NCBI GenBank assembly: GCA_000702025.1
Contig: JNKJ01000016.1
Span: 1-64,000 of the forward strand
Length of the DNA stretch: 64,000 nt
Origin: Blautia schinkii DSM 10518
Lineage (GTDB): Bacteria; Bacillota; Clostridia; Lachnospirales; Lachnospiraceae
Direction of reading: 5' to 3'
Positions 50,569 through 58,986 of the stretch are shown piece after piece. The first letter of the stretch is position 1; the number at the start of each line of letters is the position of its first letter. The notes under the pieces were generated by a model. The model saw only the letters and a program-made list of their open reading frames with translations, was not told the DNA's origin and searched no databases. The position numbers and the translations under genes were made by a program.

Positions 50569-51621
50569 TTATTCTTCCATCTTGCCGCCGTCATCCTCCC
50601 CGATAATATCGGAATAATCAAACAACGTCACATTCGTAATATCATCCCTGACAATCTCCGGCGCATCGCCCTCCTGCTTGGCTCTGTCCGCAAGCTGTGC
50701 TGCAGACCAGGCAGGTATTGCCATCTTCTTAATCTCCACCGGCTCCTCGTCTTCGAAATCGGCTTCCTTCACTGCTTCCTGCACCTTCTCCCTCACCGGC
50801 GCAGCCTCCTGCACAGGTTTCGGTGCCTCAGCTTCGACTGCACCTTCCTCGGCGGTAGCCGCAGCAATCTCCTTCTTCAGAAGCTCATGCGCCTCACTGG
50901 TAGCAGTCTGCATAGTCACCGGACGCTCCGGCTCCTCTGGTGCCAGGTCATCCTCATATATCTCATCCACAAAACCGCCCGTACGGATAACTCTCTTCTC
51001 CTCCTTGCGGCGCTGCTTGTCTTCTCTTCTGATCTGGCGCTCCTCTTCTTTCATAAGCCTTGCTTTCTCTTTTTCCTCACGTCTGAGCTCTTTTTCGCTC
51101 TTGATGTAGCCCGGCTCCGGATCTTCTGCTGTCTCTGGATATTCCTGAGGCTCCTTTTTCCACAGCTCCGCTATCACATAGAGGATTACCAAAAACAATA
51201 CAGCCAGTCCCAGGACAATAAGTCCCTCAATACTCTCCGTGGCTACCAACAGATACCCTAAAAGTCCGATGGTTATCACAACCTTGGGGACATAATTTTT
51301 GACAGCTACTGTAATATTCTTAGGCTCGCTAACTGTAGGATCTACCACAGTAAACATTTTGCTTCCTAAATCCATATTTGAAATATTGTAACGATAAGCC
51401 TTGGAATTCTCCTGGACCAGGATTGGGTCTCCAATCTTAACATCCTCTGTCTTGACAGGAATGGCATAGGTCACGGAACCAATGGGAAGGTTCGTCTCCT
51501 TACTGGTATCATCCATGATTACCGTCGTCACCCCAAAAAACGGAGGTGCCGCCAACGCAACTACACAGAGAATCGTGCATATGACTACAAAGTGTACAAT
51601 AAACTTTAAAACTTTTGACAT
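50569..51621 (-). CDS. membrane protein with degenerate signal-peptidase-like domain
   Basis: This 350-residue protein has an N-terminal helix (7-29), an extracellular beta-rich stretch (about 30-105: LPIGSVTYAIPV, VKIGDPILVQE), two helices (about 110-150), then a long cytosolic tail, Lys/Arg/Glu-rich and probably coiled (155-215), then Glu/Ala-rich and acidic. The layout and the IGSVTY...IGDPI pattern recall SipW-type signal peptidases, but the SGSM catalytic motif is replaced by DDTSKET. It may be a non-catalytic scaffold. No neighbour explains its role. Confidence 0.55.
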   Translation of the reverse strand: MSKVLKFIVHFVVICTILCVVALAAPPFFGVTTVIMDDTSKETNLPIGSVTYAIPVKTEDVKIGDPILVQENSKAYRYNISNMDLGSKMFTVVDPTVSEPKNITVAVKNYVPKVVITIGLLGYLLVATESIEGLIVLGLAVLFLVILYVIAELWKKEPQEYPETAEDPEPGYIKSEKELRREEKEKARLMKEEERQIRREDKQRRKEEKRVIRTGGFVDEIYEDDLAPEEPERPVTMQTATSEAHELLKKEIAAATAEEGAVEAEAPKPVQEAAPVREKVQEAVKEADFEDEEPVEIKKMAIPAWSAAQLADRAKQEGDAPEIVRDDITNVTLFDYSDIIGEDDGGKMEE

Positions 51622-51694
51622 TGATCATGTTCCTCGCTTCTTATTCTATGCTTCACTTAACCGTCGTAACAAATCCGAGATTGTTTCTTTGCTC

Positions 51695-51731
51695 ATTATA
51701 CCTTGTTTTTTTGCTTCGGTCAACTTATAAT
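51695..51731. promoter_or_regulatory. interleaved divergent promoters
   Basis: Plus strand: TTGTTT (51703-51708)-17-TATAAT (51726-51731) toward the PAP2 gene. Minus strand: TTGACC (51718-51723)-17-TATAAT (51695-51700) toward the membrane protein. The two occupy the same 37 bp, so polymerase can use only one at a time. Confidence 0.72.
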
Positions 51732-51763
51732 GTCCTTAATATAATAAGAAAGGATTCGGTTTC

Positions 51764-52660
51764 ATGGAATTTTTACAATTTTTGGCACAATACCGCAGCC
51801 CTGCGGGCGACATTTTTTTCCAAGGACTGACTTATCTCGCCCAGGAGGTCTTTGTTGTGGCGGTCATCTGCTGGCTCTTTTGGTGCGCGGATAAAAAGCT
51901 CGCTTATACATTAGGCTTTGCCTATTTTACTTCAGGTCTGCTCGTCCAGGGACTGAAGATCACATTCCGCATTCCGCGTCCCTGGGTGCTTGACCCTGGT
52001 TTTCAGGCAGTGGAATCTGCCCTGCCGGGCGCGACAGGTTACTCCTTTCCAAGCGGGCACACGCAGAGTATTACCGCGCTTCTGGGTACCCTCGGCCTTT
52101 ATTTCAGGAAAACACTTGCAAAAACACTTTGTTTCGTGATGATTTTTCTGATAGGCTTTTCCCGTATGTACTTAGGCTGTCATACCCCTAAAGATGTACT
52201 TACTTCTTTCTGTGTGAGCATTATATGTGTACTTTTAAGCTACCATTTTATCTGCCGCCGCAATGCTGCAGATGGCCGGGAAGCTGTCGTGTCCGCCGTT
52301 ATGGCTGTGATCTGTATTCTGCTCACAGTGTACGCAGTGATACTTGAACAAAAGAGCATCATTGACCTCGCCTATGCACAGGACTGCGTGAAAGCCTGCG
52401 GTGCAGGCATGGCCTTTGCCCTGGGCTTTTATATAGAAAAAAGATATATCCAATTCTCACTTCCCAACTGCACAAAGGATAAAATCATCCGCCTGGTCAT
52501 TGGTCTTGTAGTGGCTGTGGGACTCCAGGAAGGGCTGAAGCCTTTGATTGGTACGTCTCTGCCTGCTTCCTTCCTCCGTTATTTTCTTGTGGTGGCATGG
52601 ATACTTATTCTATATCCGCTGCTTTTTCAACGGTTTTCCGGAAAATCGCCGCAGAAATAA
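51764..52660 (+). CDS. PAP2-family membrane phosphatase
   Basis: This 298-residue protein has about eight helices and the acid-phosphatase signature: first motif around KITFRIPRPW (KxxxxxxRP), FPSGHTQS (PSGH) and SRMYLGCHTPKDV (SRxxxxxHxxxD). Such enzymes dephosphorylate undecaprenyl pyrophosphate or other lipid phosphates at the membrane. Length is larger than minimal PAP2 proteins because of extra C-terminal helices. No ribosome binding site better than AAAGGA is present before the ATG. A strong terminator follows. Confidence 0.85.
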   Translation: MEFLQFLAQYRSPAGDIFFQGLTYLAQEVFVVAVICWLFWCADKKLAYTLGFAYFTSGLLVQGLKITFRIPRPWVLDPGFQAVESALPGATGYSFPSGHTQSITALLGTLGLYFRKTLAKTLCFVMIFLIGFSRMYLGCHTPKDVLTSFCVSIICVLLSYHFICRRNAADGREAVVSAVMAVICILLTVYAVILEQKSIIDLAYAQDCVKACGAGMAFALGFYIEKRYIQFSLPNCTKDKIIRLVIGLVVAVGLQEGLKPLIGTSLPASFLRYFLVVAWILILYPLLFQRFSGKSPQK

Positions 52661-52706
52661 AAAAGTATAGCCGGGAAGCGGTCTTCCTTCCCGGCTATAC
52701 TTTTTT
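52661..52706. terminator. bidirectional terminator after PAP2 gene
   Basis: AAAAGTATAGCCGGGAAG pairs with CTTCCCGGCTATACTTTT around a short loop; A and T runs on either side. Confidence 0.93.
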
Positions 52707-52841
52707 ATTCTTATTTGCTGTACTTGTCAGAAGAATAAATGATTCATTTTAATAACACAGCCACTTGATCTCAGAATTAATACGAAACGCACAGCCAGCT
52801 CCGCTACTCATGCGTTTCCGGCGTTTTTCGCGCCAGTAATA

Positions 52842-53096
52842 TTATTGATTGCTCAGATATTGTTCAATGCTGGACATGGCAGCTTCCTCATCCTCTCCGC
52901 TTGCGGAAAGTGTGATTTCCTCACCGGCATCCAGTCCCAGCGTCATCATTCCCATGATACTCTTTGCATTGACTTTCTTCTTTCCAATCTCAACATAAAT
53001 CTCACTGTTAAACTGACTTGCCACCTGCACCAGCTGCGCTACCGGCCGTGCTTCAAGTCCAGTGGATAAATTAATGGTGATTGGCTTTTTAATCAT
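52842..53096 (-). CDS. crh: HPr-like protein Crh
   Basis: This 84-residue HPr-fold protein lacks the phosphorylatable histidine: the active-site stretch reads STGLEARPVAQ, with Glu where HPr has His15. The regulatory serine region KSIMGMMTL is kept. That is the Crh pattern: no PTS phosphotransfer, but Ser46 phosphorylation by HPrK and partnership with CcpA in catabolite control. The position after whiA and rapZ matches B. subtilis crh. The ATG overlaps the whiA stop (ATGA). Confidence 0.86.
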   Translation of the reverse strand: MIKKPITINLSTGLEARPVAQLVQVASQFNSEIYVEIGKKKVNAKSIMGMMTLGLDAGEEITLSASGEDEEAAMSSIEQYLSNQ

Positions 53097-54052
53097 AATA
53101 ACTCCTCCTTGTTCTCCCGCAGTTCATCTGCCAGTGCACTCAATTTTCTCAATCGATGGTTCACTCCTGATTTACCTACCTGCGGGCTCAACATCATTCC
53201 TAATTCTTTTAGTGTAGCCTCGGGATACTGCAGCCTTAACTCAGCGATTTCTGCAAGACCTTCGTTCAAACTTTGGAACCCCACGGTTTGCTCGATTAAT
53301 TTAATGTCTTCCATCTGCTTTACTGCTGCATTCACCGTCTTATTAATATTCGCAGTTTCACAGTTTACTTTCCGGTTTACTGAATTACGCATTTCTTTCA
53401 GAATCCGGATATTCTCCAGGTTCATCAGCGCCACGTTTGCTTCCATGATTGCCAGCATATCGACAATCTGCGCGCCCTCCTTCACATAGACCACATATGA
53501 CTTCTTGCGCAGCACAATCTTAGCGTCAATATTAAAACTACGAATAATATCCTGTAGTTGCTGTGCCTTATCCTCTTTCGGACACACAATCTCGAAGTGA
53601 TAACCCTTTTCCGGATCACTTATGGAGCCTGACGAAAGAAAGGCACCCCGGATGAACGCTCGCTTACAGCAATTCTGCTGAATGACCAGAGAATTGTTGA
53701 GGTTCAGCGTACCCCCGGCATTACCGTTCACCGAAAGCTTAGTCCCCTGAAGCACAGCCTGGATCTGCGCCTGGTCCGAAATCTCTATAAAATAAACATT
53801 TCCTCTCTTCAGATGACTATTTTCGCGAATGGCTATTTCTGTTTCTATATTAAATGTTTTTCGCAATAATGTAAAGCACTTTCTTACAACTGCCTCATTT
53901 TCCGTCTGCACCCGCAGCCTTTCACTACCGTTGTGGTATTGCTCCATCCGCCCGCAGGCGCTCAAAATAGCCGCCGTCTCTGCAATCCTGCAGTGTCTGG
54001 CAGAGCCCACATGCTTGGAAAGTTCATCTTTCACCATCCCTGAAAAAGACAT
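53093..54052 (-). CDS. whiA: WhiA sporulation/division regulator
   Basis: This 319-residue protein has an N-terminal LAGLIDADG-like homing-endonuclease-derived domain (KRAFIRGAFLSSGSISDPEKGYHFEI) and a C-terminal helix-turn-helix (LSPQVGKSGVNHRLRKL). It influences cell division and chromosome segregation in Firmicutes and sporulation in Actinobacteria. It follows rapZ by 18 bp and overlaps crh by 4. The usual intervening yvcK/glmR gene is missing. Confidence 0.93.
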   Translation of the reverse strand: MSFSGMVKDELSKHVGSARHCRIAETAAILSACGRMEQYHNGSERLRVQTENEAVVRKCFTLLRKTFNIETEIAIRENSHLKRGNVYFIEISDQAQIQAVLQGTKLSVNGNAGGTLNLNNSLVIQQNCCKRAFIRGAFLSSGSISDPEKGYHFEIVCPKEDKAQQLQDIIRSFNIDAKIVLRKKSYVVYVKEGAQIVDMLAIMEANVALMNLENIRILKEMRNSVNRKVNCETANINKTVNAAVKQMEDIKLIEQTVGFQSLNEGLAEIAELRLQYPEATLKELGMMLSPQVGKSGVNHRLRKLSALADELRENKEELL

Positions 54053-54070
54053 TTCCCAACCTCTTCTCTT

Positions 54071-54949
54071 TTATTTTTTTACCACCCGGTCTTTTTCCAC
54101 ATCGCGGTGTTCCAGTCTGAAACCATACTCACGATTCTTGGTAAGCCTTCCGTACAGCTCTCTTGCAAGCGTCACAGAACGGTGTTTGCCGCCTGTACAG
54201 CCAATTGCGATCACCAGGCTTGTCTTTCCCTCACGTACATAGTTTGGGATTAAAAAGGCAATCATATCCTCCAGTTTGTCCGCAAAAATTTTTGACGCAT
54301 CACATTCCATGACATAACGGAATACACTTTCGTCCAACCCTGTCTGCGGCCGCAGCTCGTCTATATAGTAAGGATTCGGCAAAAAACGCACATCAAACAC
54401 CAAGTCTGCATCAGCCGGAATCCCATATTTGAATCCAAAAGAAAGGACAGAAATCATCATATTGTGGAATTCACTGTTATCCACAAAAATCTTTTCCAAT
54501 TCCTGCTTCAGTTCTCTTGTTAGTAGATGGGTGGTGTCGATAATATAATCAGCCCGTTCCCTTAGGAATTTCATCTTCTCCCGTTCCAACCGGATGGCTT
54601 CGTCAACCCTGCCCGACAGGGCCATAGGATGACTTCTTCTCGTCTCCTTATAACGCTTCACCAGCACCTTGTCGTCTGCATCCAGAAAAAGTATTTCAAA
54701 CTCATATCCTGCATCCTTCATCCGCTCCAGGACCATCTCCAGCTCATCAAGAGAACGTCCGCTCCTGGCGTCAATCCCAAGAGCTACGTTCTGCACATCC
54801 TCGCCATGGATTTCAGGCATCAGGGAAGCAAACTTTTCCAATAAAGGAATCGGAAGATTATCCACGCAAAAATATCGGGCGTCCTCCAGCATTTTCAGCG
54901 CCGCTGTCTTTCCCGCGCCCGATACTCCTGTTACAATCACAAATCTCAT
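54071..54949 (-). CDS. rapZ: RapZ/YvcJ nucleotide-binding protein
   Basis: This 292-residue protein has the Walker A loop VTGVSGAGKTAALKML (7-22), the FCVDNLP motif and a C-terminal domain with IGCTGGKHRSV. In E. coli RapZ steers small-RNA control of glucosamine-6-phosphate synthase; in Firmicutes YvcJ hydrolyses GTP/ATP and affects competence. No GlmR partner is adjacent. It is the start of the rapZ-whiA-crh unit or continues from murB, 58 bp upstream. Confidence 0.93.
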   Translation of the reverse strand: MRFVIVTGVSGAGKTAALKMLEDARYFCVDNLPIPLLEKFASLMPEIHGEDVQNVALGIDARSGRSLDELEMVLERMKDAGYEFEILFLDADDKVLVKRYKETRRSHPMALSGRVDEAIRLEREKMKFLRERADYIIDTTHLLTRELKQELEKIFVDNSEFHNMMISVLSFGFKYGIPADADLVFDVRFLPNPYYIDELRPQTGLDESVFRYVMECDASKIFADKLEDMIAFLIPNYVREGKTSLVIAIGCTGGKHRSVTLARELYGRLTKNREYGFRLEHRDVEKDRVVKK

Positions 54950-55007
54950 ACTTTATCTCCTGTTGTTTGAAGCCGCACCCGGTAGTTTCCCAGAGTATGA
55001 CTGCATC

Positions 55008-55919
55008 TTAAAACTCACCAAGGAATTTAACCTCCGGCTCCAGTGTCACGCCGAATTTATCCCGCACCTTGTCGATCACATCCTCCATCAGGTCGCGCAC
55101 ATCCTTGGCACAGGCGTTTCCGGTATTGATCACAAAGCCGCAGTGCTTCTCGGAAACCTGCGCTCCGCCTACACGGTATCCACGAAGCCCGCTGTCCATG
55201 ATCAGCTTCCCTGCAAAATATCCCTCCGGACGTTTAAACGTACTGCCGGCGCTTGGGTATTCCAACGGCTGCTTACTGGTCCTTTTCTCCGTGAGTTCCC
55301 GCATTCTTGCTTTAATCTCCTCCTGGTCAGCTTCCTTCAGAGAAATCACGGCCTCCAGTACAAGATACCCGGCAGTTTTGACCACACTGGTACGGTAGCC
55401 CATAGCCAGCTCATCCACAGGGATGCAGAGAATCTCACCCTCCTGAGTCATCACCGTCGCTTCTTGAATAACATCCTTCATCTCTCCGCCGTACGCTCCG
55501 GCGTTCATCACTACCGCGCCGCCTAACGTCCCGGGAATCCCGCCTGCGAACTCAAAGCCGCCCAGAGATGCATTTTTAGCCGTGGCTGCTATGGTTGAAA
55601 GAAGCGCCCCGGAAGCAGCGCGTATATTTGTTCCTTCTATTTTAATTTCACTGAGATTACGGTACATCTGAATGATCACGCCCCGGTATCCCAAATCACT
55701 CACCAGAAGATTACTTCCGTTTCCAAGAATAAAATAAGGCAGTTTCTCCTCCTTGCAGATTTTCAGGATACTGCCAATCTCCTCACAGGATCTGGGAATC
55801 AGGAAATAATCGGCAGGCCCTCCGATACGGAAGGTAGTATGACGGCTCATCGGCTCGTCGATCAATACATTCTCCTCTCCCAATAAATCACAAAATTTCG
55901 TTCTGATCTCTTGCTTCAC
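55008..55919 (-). CDS. murB: UDP-N-acetylmuramate dehydrogenase MurB
   Basis: This 303-residue FAD enzyme reduces UDP-GlcNAc-enolpyruvate to UDP-MurNAc. It has the FAD-binding YFILGNGSNLLV and GIPGTLGGAVVMNAGAYGGEM segments, catalytic-region YRTSVVK and SAGSTFKRP, typical of the type IIb (short) enzymes of Firmicutes. It lies 21 bp after tcdA on the same strand and often neighbours rapZ in Clostridia. Confidence 0.94.
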   Translation of the reverse strand: MKQEIRTKFCDLLGEENVLIDEPMSRHTTFRIGGPADYFLIPRSCEEIGSILKICKEEKLPYFILGNGSNLLVSDLGYRGVIIQMYRNLSEIKIEGTNIRAASGALLSTIAATAKNASLGGFEFAGGIPGTLGGAVVMNAGAYGGEMKDVIQEATVMTQEGEILCIPVDELAMGYRTSVVKTAGYLVLEAVISLKEADQEEIKARMRELTEKRTSKQPLEYPSAGSTFKRPEGYFAGKLIMDSGLRGYRVGGAQVSEKHCGFVINTGNACAKDVRDLMEDVIDKVRDKFGVTLEPEVKFLGEF

Positions 55920-55940
55920 AGATTCTCTTCCTCAAACTTT

Positions 55941-56696
55941 CTATTTTAATATATCACGGCCGGCCAGCTTCTTACCCGGATCTGCCAGCAGATCACGCAC
56001 AACCTCCCCGGCAATCAAAAGTCCCGCCACACTGGGCACAAAGGATATACTTCCCGGCACAGGCCTGTCAGAATTCCCTTTACGCTCTCCGTTGTCTAAA
56101 GCCTTGATGGGCTTTTCCCTTGAGTAAAGCACCTTGACCTTGCGGATTCCCCTCTTACGCAGCTCCGTGCGCACCACCTTAGCCAGCGGACACACACTTG
56201 TCTTGGATATATCAGTTATCTCAAATCTGGACGGGTCTAGCTTGTTCCCTGTACCCATACAGGAGATGATCGGTGTGTGGCAGGCCTTCGCCCTCTCGAT
56301 CAAAAGCAGCTTGGAGGTCACTGTATCTATGGCATCCACAATATAGTCATAGGAACGGAAATCAAACATCCCCGCTGTATCTTCATTATAAAATGTTTCA
56401 TACGTGTGTACAATTATTTCCTCGTCAATATCGCTGATCCTCGCCTTTGCCACCTGTACCTTGCTCTTGCCGATCGTAGATTGAAGAGCAAAGAGCTGCC
56501 TGTTTATATTGGTCAGGGATACTGTATCATGGTCTACAAGGGTCAGGCTGCCGACGCCGCACCTGGCCAGAGCTTCCACCACATAGGAACCTACTCCTCC
56601 TAATCCGAATACGGCAATCTTAGCCTTGCTTAATTTCGCTGTCCCAATGTCCCCCAGCAGTATTTCCATACGGGAAAATGCGTTTTGCATACCCAA
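55941..56696 (-). CDS. tcdA: tRNA t6A dehydratase TcdA-like (ThiF/MoeB family)
   Basis: This 251-residue ATP-dependent E1-like enzyme cyclises t6A37 of tRNA in characterised members. It has the Rossmann ATP site FGLGGVGSYVVEALARCGVG (31-50), DHDTVSLTNINRQ and the late GSISFVPSVAGLLIAGEVVR. It is the first gene of the tcdA-murB-rapZ-whiA-crh block. Annotation could alternatively be a general HesA/MoeB/ThiF protein. Confidence 0.86.
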   Translation of the reverse strand: MGMQNAFSRMEILLGDIGTAKLSKAKIAVFGLGGVGSYVVEALARCGVGSLTLVDHDTVSLTNINRQLFALQSTIGKSKVQVAKARISDIDEEIIVHTYETFYNEDTAGMFDFRSYDYIVDAIDTVTSKLLLIERAKACHTPIISCMGTGNKLDPSRFEITDISKTSVCPLAKVVRTELRKRGIRKVKVLYSREKPIKALDNGERKGNSDRPVPGSISFVPSVAGLLIAGEVVRDLLADPGKKLAGRDILK

Positions 56697-56789
56697 ACCT
56701 CCTAAAAGACTTGATTTTTCGTATATTTAAAACATTATACTATTAACCAAAGAAAATGTACAGGTTTTCATACATTCTTTAGATTTGCC

Positions 56790-56818
56790 GCATATTTTTT
56801 AAGGATTTTCCCATACTA
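56790..56818 (+). promoter_or_regulatory. candidate sigma-G/F promoter of spoVAB
   Basis: GCATA (56790-56794), 17-bp spacer, CATACTA (56812-56818). This matches the forespore sigma-G consensus (GHATR, CATnHTA) and lies about 115 bp before the gene. Confidence 0.6.
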
Positions 56819-56932
56819 TTTCCAGGCAGGCCGGCAGAAACGGCCGCTTATGGGCTTAACATTCCCGTGGTTCATATGGCGGCATCTTCCCATATATGGC
56901 CTGCCTGATTCCAAGCAAGGAGGTTTCATGCT

Positions 56933-57349
56933 ATGTGGCAGCAGATTTTCTTAGGGTTCCTGGGCTTCTGTGCCGGAACCATCATCGCCGGCGGTGTGGT
57001 GGGACTCATCATCGGACTTTCCATTACTCCCCGTTATGCAGGTATTACCCACACTGCAGAACACATTTTATTATATGAGGATGTGACCTTACTTGGCACT
57101 GTCCTCGGAAACCTGTATTTTATCTACCAGTGGCCCATCCCACTTGGACAGCCATTTCTCCTTTTATACGGTGTCTTCTCAGGAATCTTCCTGGGTGCGT
57201 GGATCCTTGCTCTGGCTGAGATGGCAGACGTGTTCCCCATCTTTTCCCGGCGTGTGAAATTCACGGAAGGACTTCCGAAGGTAATCGTATGCGTGGCCCT
57301 CGGCAAAATCATTGGTTCACTGATTTTCTATTATCTCGGCTGGATGTAG
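56933..57349 (+). CDS. spoVAB: stage V sporulation protein AB
   Basis: This 138-residue, four-helix membrane protein has GFCAGTIIAGGVVGLIIGL and AEMADVFPIFSRRVKFTEGL, typical of SpoVAB, a component of the forespore dipicolinate uptake complex. AAGGAGG precedes the ATG. In most spore formers it adjoins spoVAA and spoVAC; here spoVAC follows only after a reversed AraC-type gene and spoVAA lies at the far end of the set. Confidence 0.9.
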   Translation: MWQQIFLGFLGFCAGTIIAGGVVGLIIGLSITPRYAGITHTAEHILLYEDVTLLGTVLGNLYFIYQWPIPLGQPFLLLYGVFSGIFLGAWILALAEMADVFPIFSRRVKFTEGLPKVIVCVALGKIIGSLIFYYLGWM

Positions 57350-57350
57350 C

Positions 57351-58346
57351 CTATAGCAGATGGGCGGGCATGGATTCCTGCCTGCGCGGTGCCTGACGCA
57401 CCTCTTCTTTCGGCTGTATCTGTCCCTTGCAGCTCAGCGGACAGTGACCGTCTATTTCCCTGCGGTACCATTTTCGGTAATCGCCGGGGGCACAGCCCAT
57501 CTCTTTTTTAAAGGTCTCCGCATAGTAGCTGGAACCTGTAAAACCATGGTGCAAAGCAATTTCAGTAATTTTCCCCAATTTTCCCACAAGCTCCGGCACA
57601 CTCTGCTCAATCCGGTATGTCTGCAAATATTCAAAAGGCGTCTGCCCCATATGCTTTTTAAAAAATCTGCAATATTCTCCGCTGCTCACCCCAGCGAACT
57701 CCGCCATAGCGCTGAGTGTGATCTTCTCCCTATAGTTGTCATGGAGATAGCCAAGCATGGTTCGCAGCTTCTCTGCTTCCTTCTGCTGAGGTCTTGTCCT
57801 CTTCGGACAAAGCCGGCAGAATTCACGGTAAAGGCGGACCCATACCCGTTCCGTCAAGCTCCTAAGTTCCAGCTCATATCCTGTATCCTTGGCGGATGCA
57901 GTCTCGACAATACCGCGCAGGAATTCAAGGATTTCCTCCTGTGGGGTATAGCTCCGTTCCAGCTTCATCCATGGAAAATCGGCGGAGCCTTTAAGCGGAT
58001 TTACATATTTCTCCATGATAAGGCTCTCCTGCGTCCCGCCAATATAAGAAGGATCCATGGAAATCAGACTGAATTCACAGCCGCCTTTTCCGCTTCCGGT
58101 AAACCGGTAAGCATTTCCACTGTTGATAAAAAATCCCTCACCCGGACGCAGCTCCTGTGTCTCCTGATTTATCTGGCAGACCATTGTGCCTCCATACACA
58201 TATAGGAACTGCATGGCATCTTCTATCCTGCACGCCATATGTCCAAATTCAGAAGCTTCCAAATCTATGCGTCTCACACAAAGTCCCTGGTTTTCCGGGC
58301 CATATGTCAAAAGCACAGCATCCCGCCCCACAAAAAATCCGCTCAT
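57351..58346 (-). CDS. AraC-family regulator lying inside the spoVA set
   Basis: This 331-residue protein has an N-terminal cupin-like ligand domain (about 1-150; LRPGEGFFINSGNAYRFTG) and a C-terminal AraC double helix-turn-helix (about 205-305; ITLSAMAEFAGVSSGEYCRFFK, ITEIALHHGFTGSSYYAETFKKEMGCAPGDY). It resembles regulators of sugar genes, not a sporulation factor. It is convergent with spoVAB, its end one base after the spoVAB stop, and divergent from spoVAC. It is probably an insertion that split the operon. Confidence 0.87.
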   Translation of the reverse strand: MSGFFVGRDAVLLTYGPENQGLCVRRIDLEASEFGHMACRIEDAMQFLYVYGGTMVCQINQETQELRPGEGFFINSGNAYRFTGSGKGGCEFSLISMDPSYIGGTQESLIMEKYVNPLKGSADFPWMKLERSYTPQEEILEFLRGIVETASAKDTGYELELRSLTERVWVRLYREFCRLCPKRTRPQQKEAEKLRTMLGYLHDNYREKITLSAMAEFAGVSSGEYCRFFKKHMGQTPFEYLQTYRIEQSVPELVGKLGKITEIALHHGFTGSSYYAETFKKEMGCAPGDYRKWYRREIDGHCPLSCKGQIQPKEEVRQAPRRQESMPAHLL

Positions 58347-58515
58347 AGGTAGTACCCCTTCCTTATCTATTGTATATTCTATGGTTGATAATCCCCTTCC
58401 GGCCGGTAAAACTAATTTCTATTATACGAAGAATATGTAAAAAAGTCAAAATAAGACGCATATTCCGCTGATTTTTTTCGCAGACTAAGGAAAAAGCCAG
58501 GAAAGGAAGGTAACT

Positions 58516-58986
58516 ATGGCTAATACGGAACAACAGAAAAAACAGAAGCAATACGAGAAATATGTAAAACAAGTCACACCCACCCATAATCTCCCCTTAA
58601 ATATGGTCAAAGCATTTGTCACCGGCGGGCTGATCTGTGTACTGGGACAGGTGATCCTCAACTTTGCCAAAAGCCGCGGGCTGGATACGGAAATGGCCGG
58701 CACCTGGTGCTCAGTAATTTTAATTCTTTTAAGCGTCATCCTTACGGGATTCAATATTTACCCTAAAATCGGAAAATTCGGCGGTGCGGGCGGTCTTGTG
58801 CCCATCACAGGCTTCGCCAATTCCGTGGCCGCCTCGGCGATCGAGTTCAAAGCAGAGGGCCAGGTATTCGGCATCGGATGTAAAATTTTTACCATCGCCG
58901 GCCCGGTCATCCTATACGGCATCCTAAGCTCCTGGGTGCTGGGGATCATTTATTATGTATTAAAACTAATGGGGGTGATTTCATGA
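58516..58986 (+). CDS. spoVAC: stage V sporulation protein AC
   Basis: This 156-residue protein has a charged N-terminus rich in Lys and Gln and three to four helices; FNIYPKIGKFGGAGGLVPITGFANSVAASAIEFKAEG is the family signature. SpoVAC acts as a mechanosensitive channel part of the dipicolinate complex in the inner spore membrane. GGAAGG precedes the ATG, and the gene overlaps spoVAD by 4 nt. Confidence 0.94.
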   Translation: MANTEQQKKQKQYEKYVKQVTPTHNLPLNMVKAFVTGGLICVLGQVILNFAKSRGLDTEMAGTWCSVILILLSVILTGFNIYPKIGKFGGAGGLVPITGFANSVAASAIEFKAEGQVFGIGCKIFTIAGPVILYGILSSWVLGIIYYVLKLMGVIS

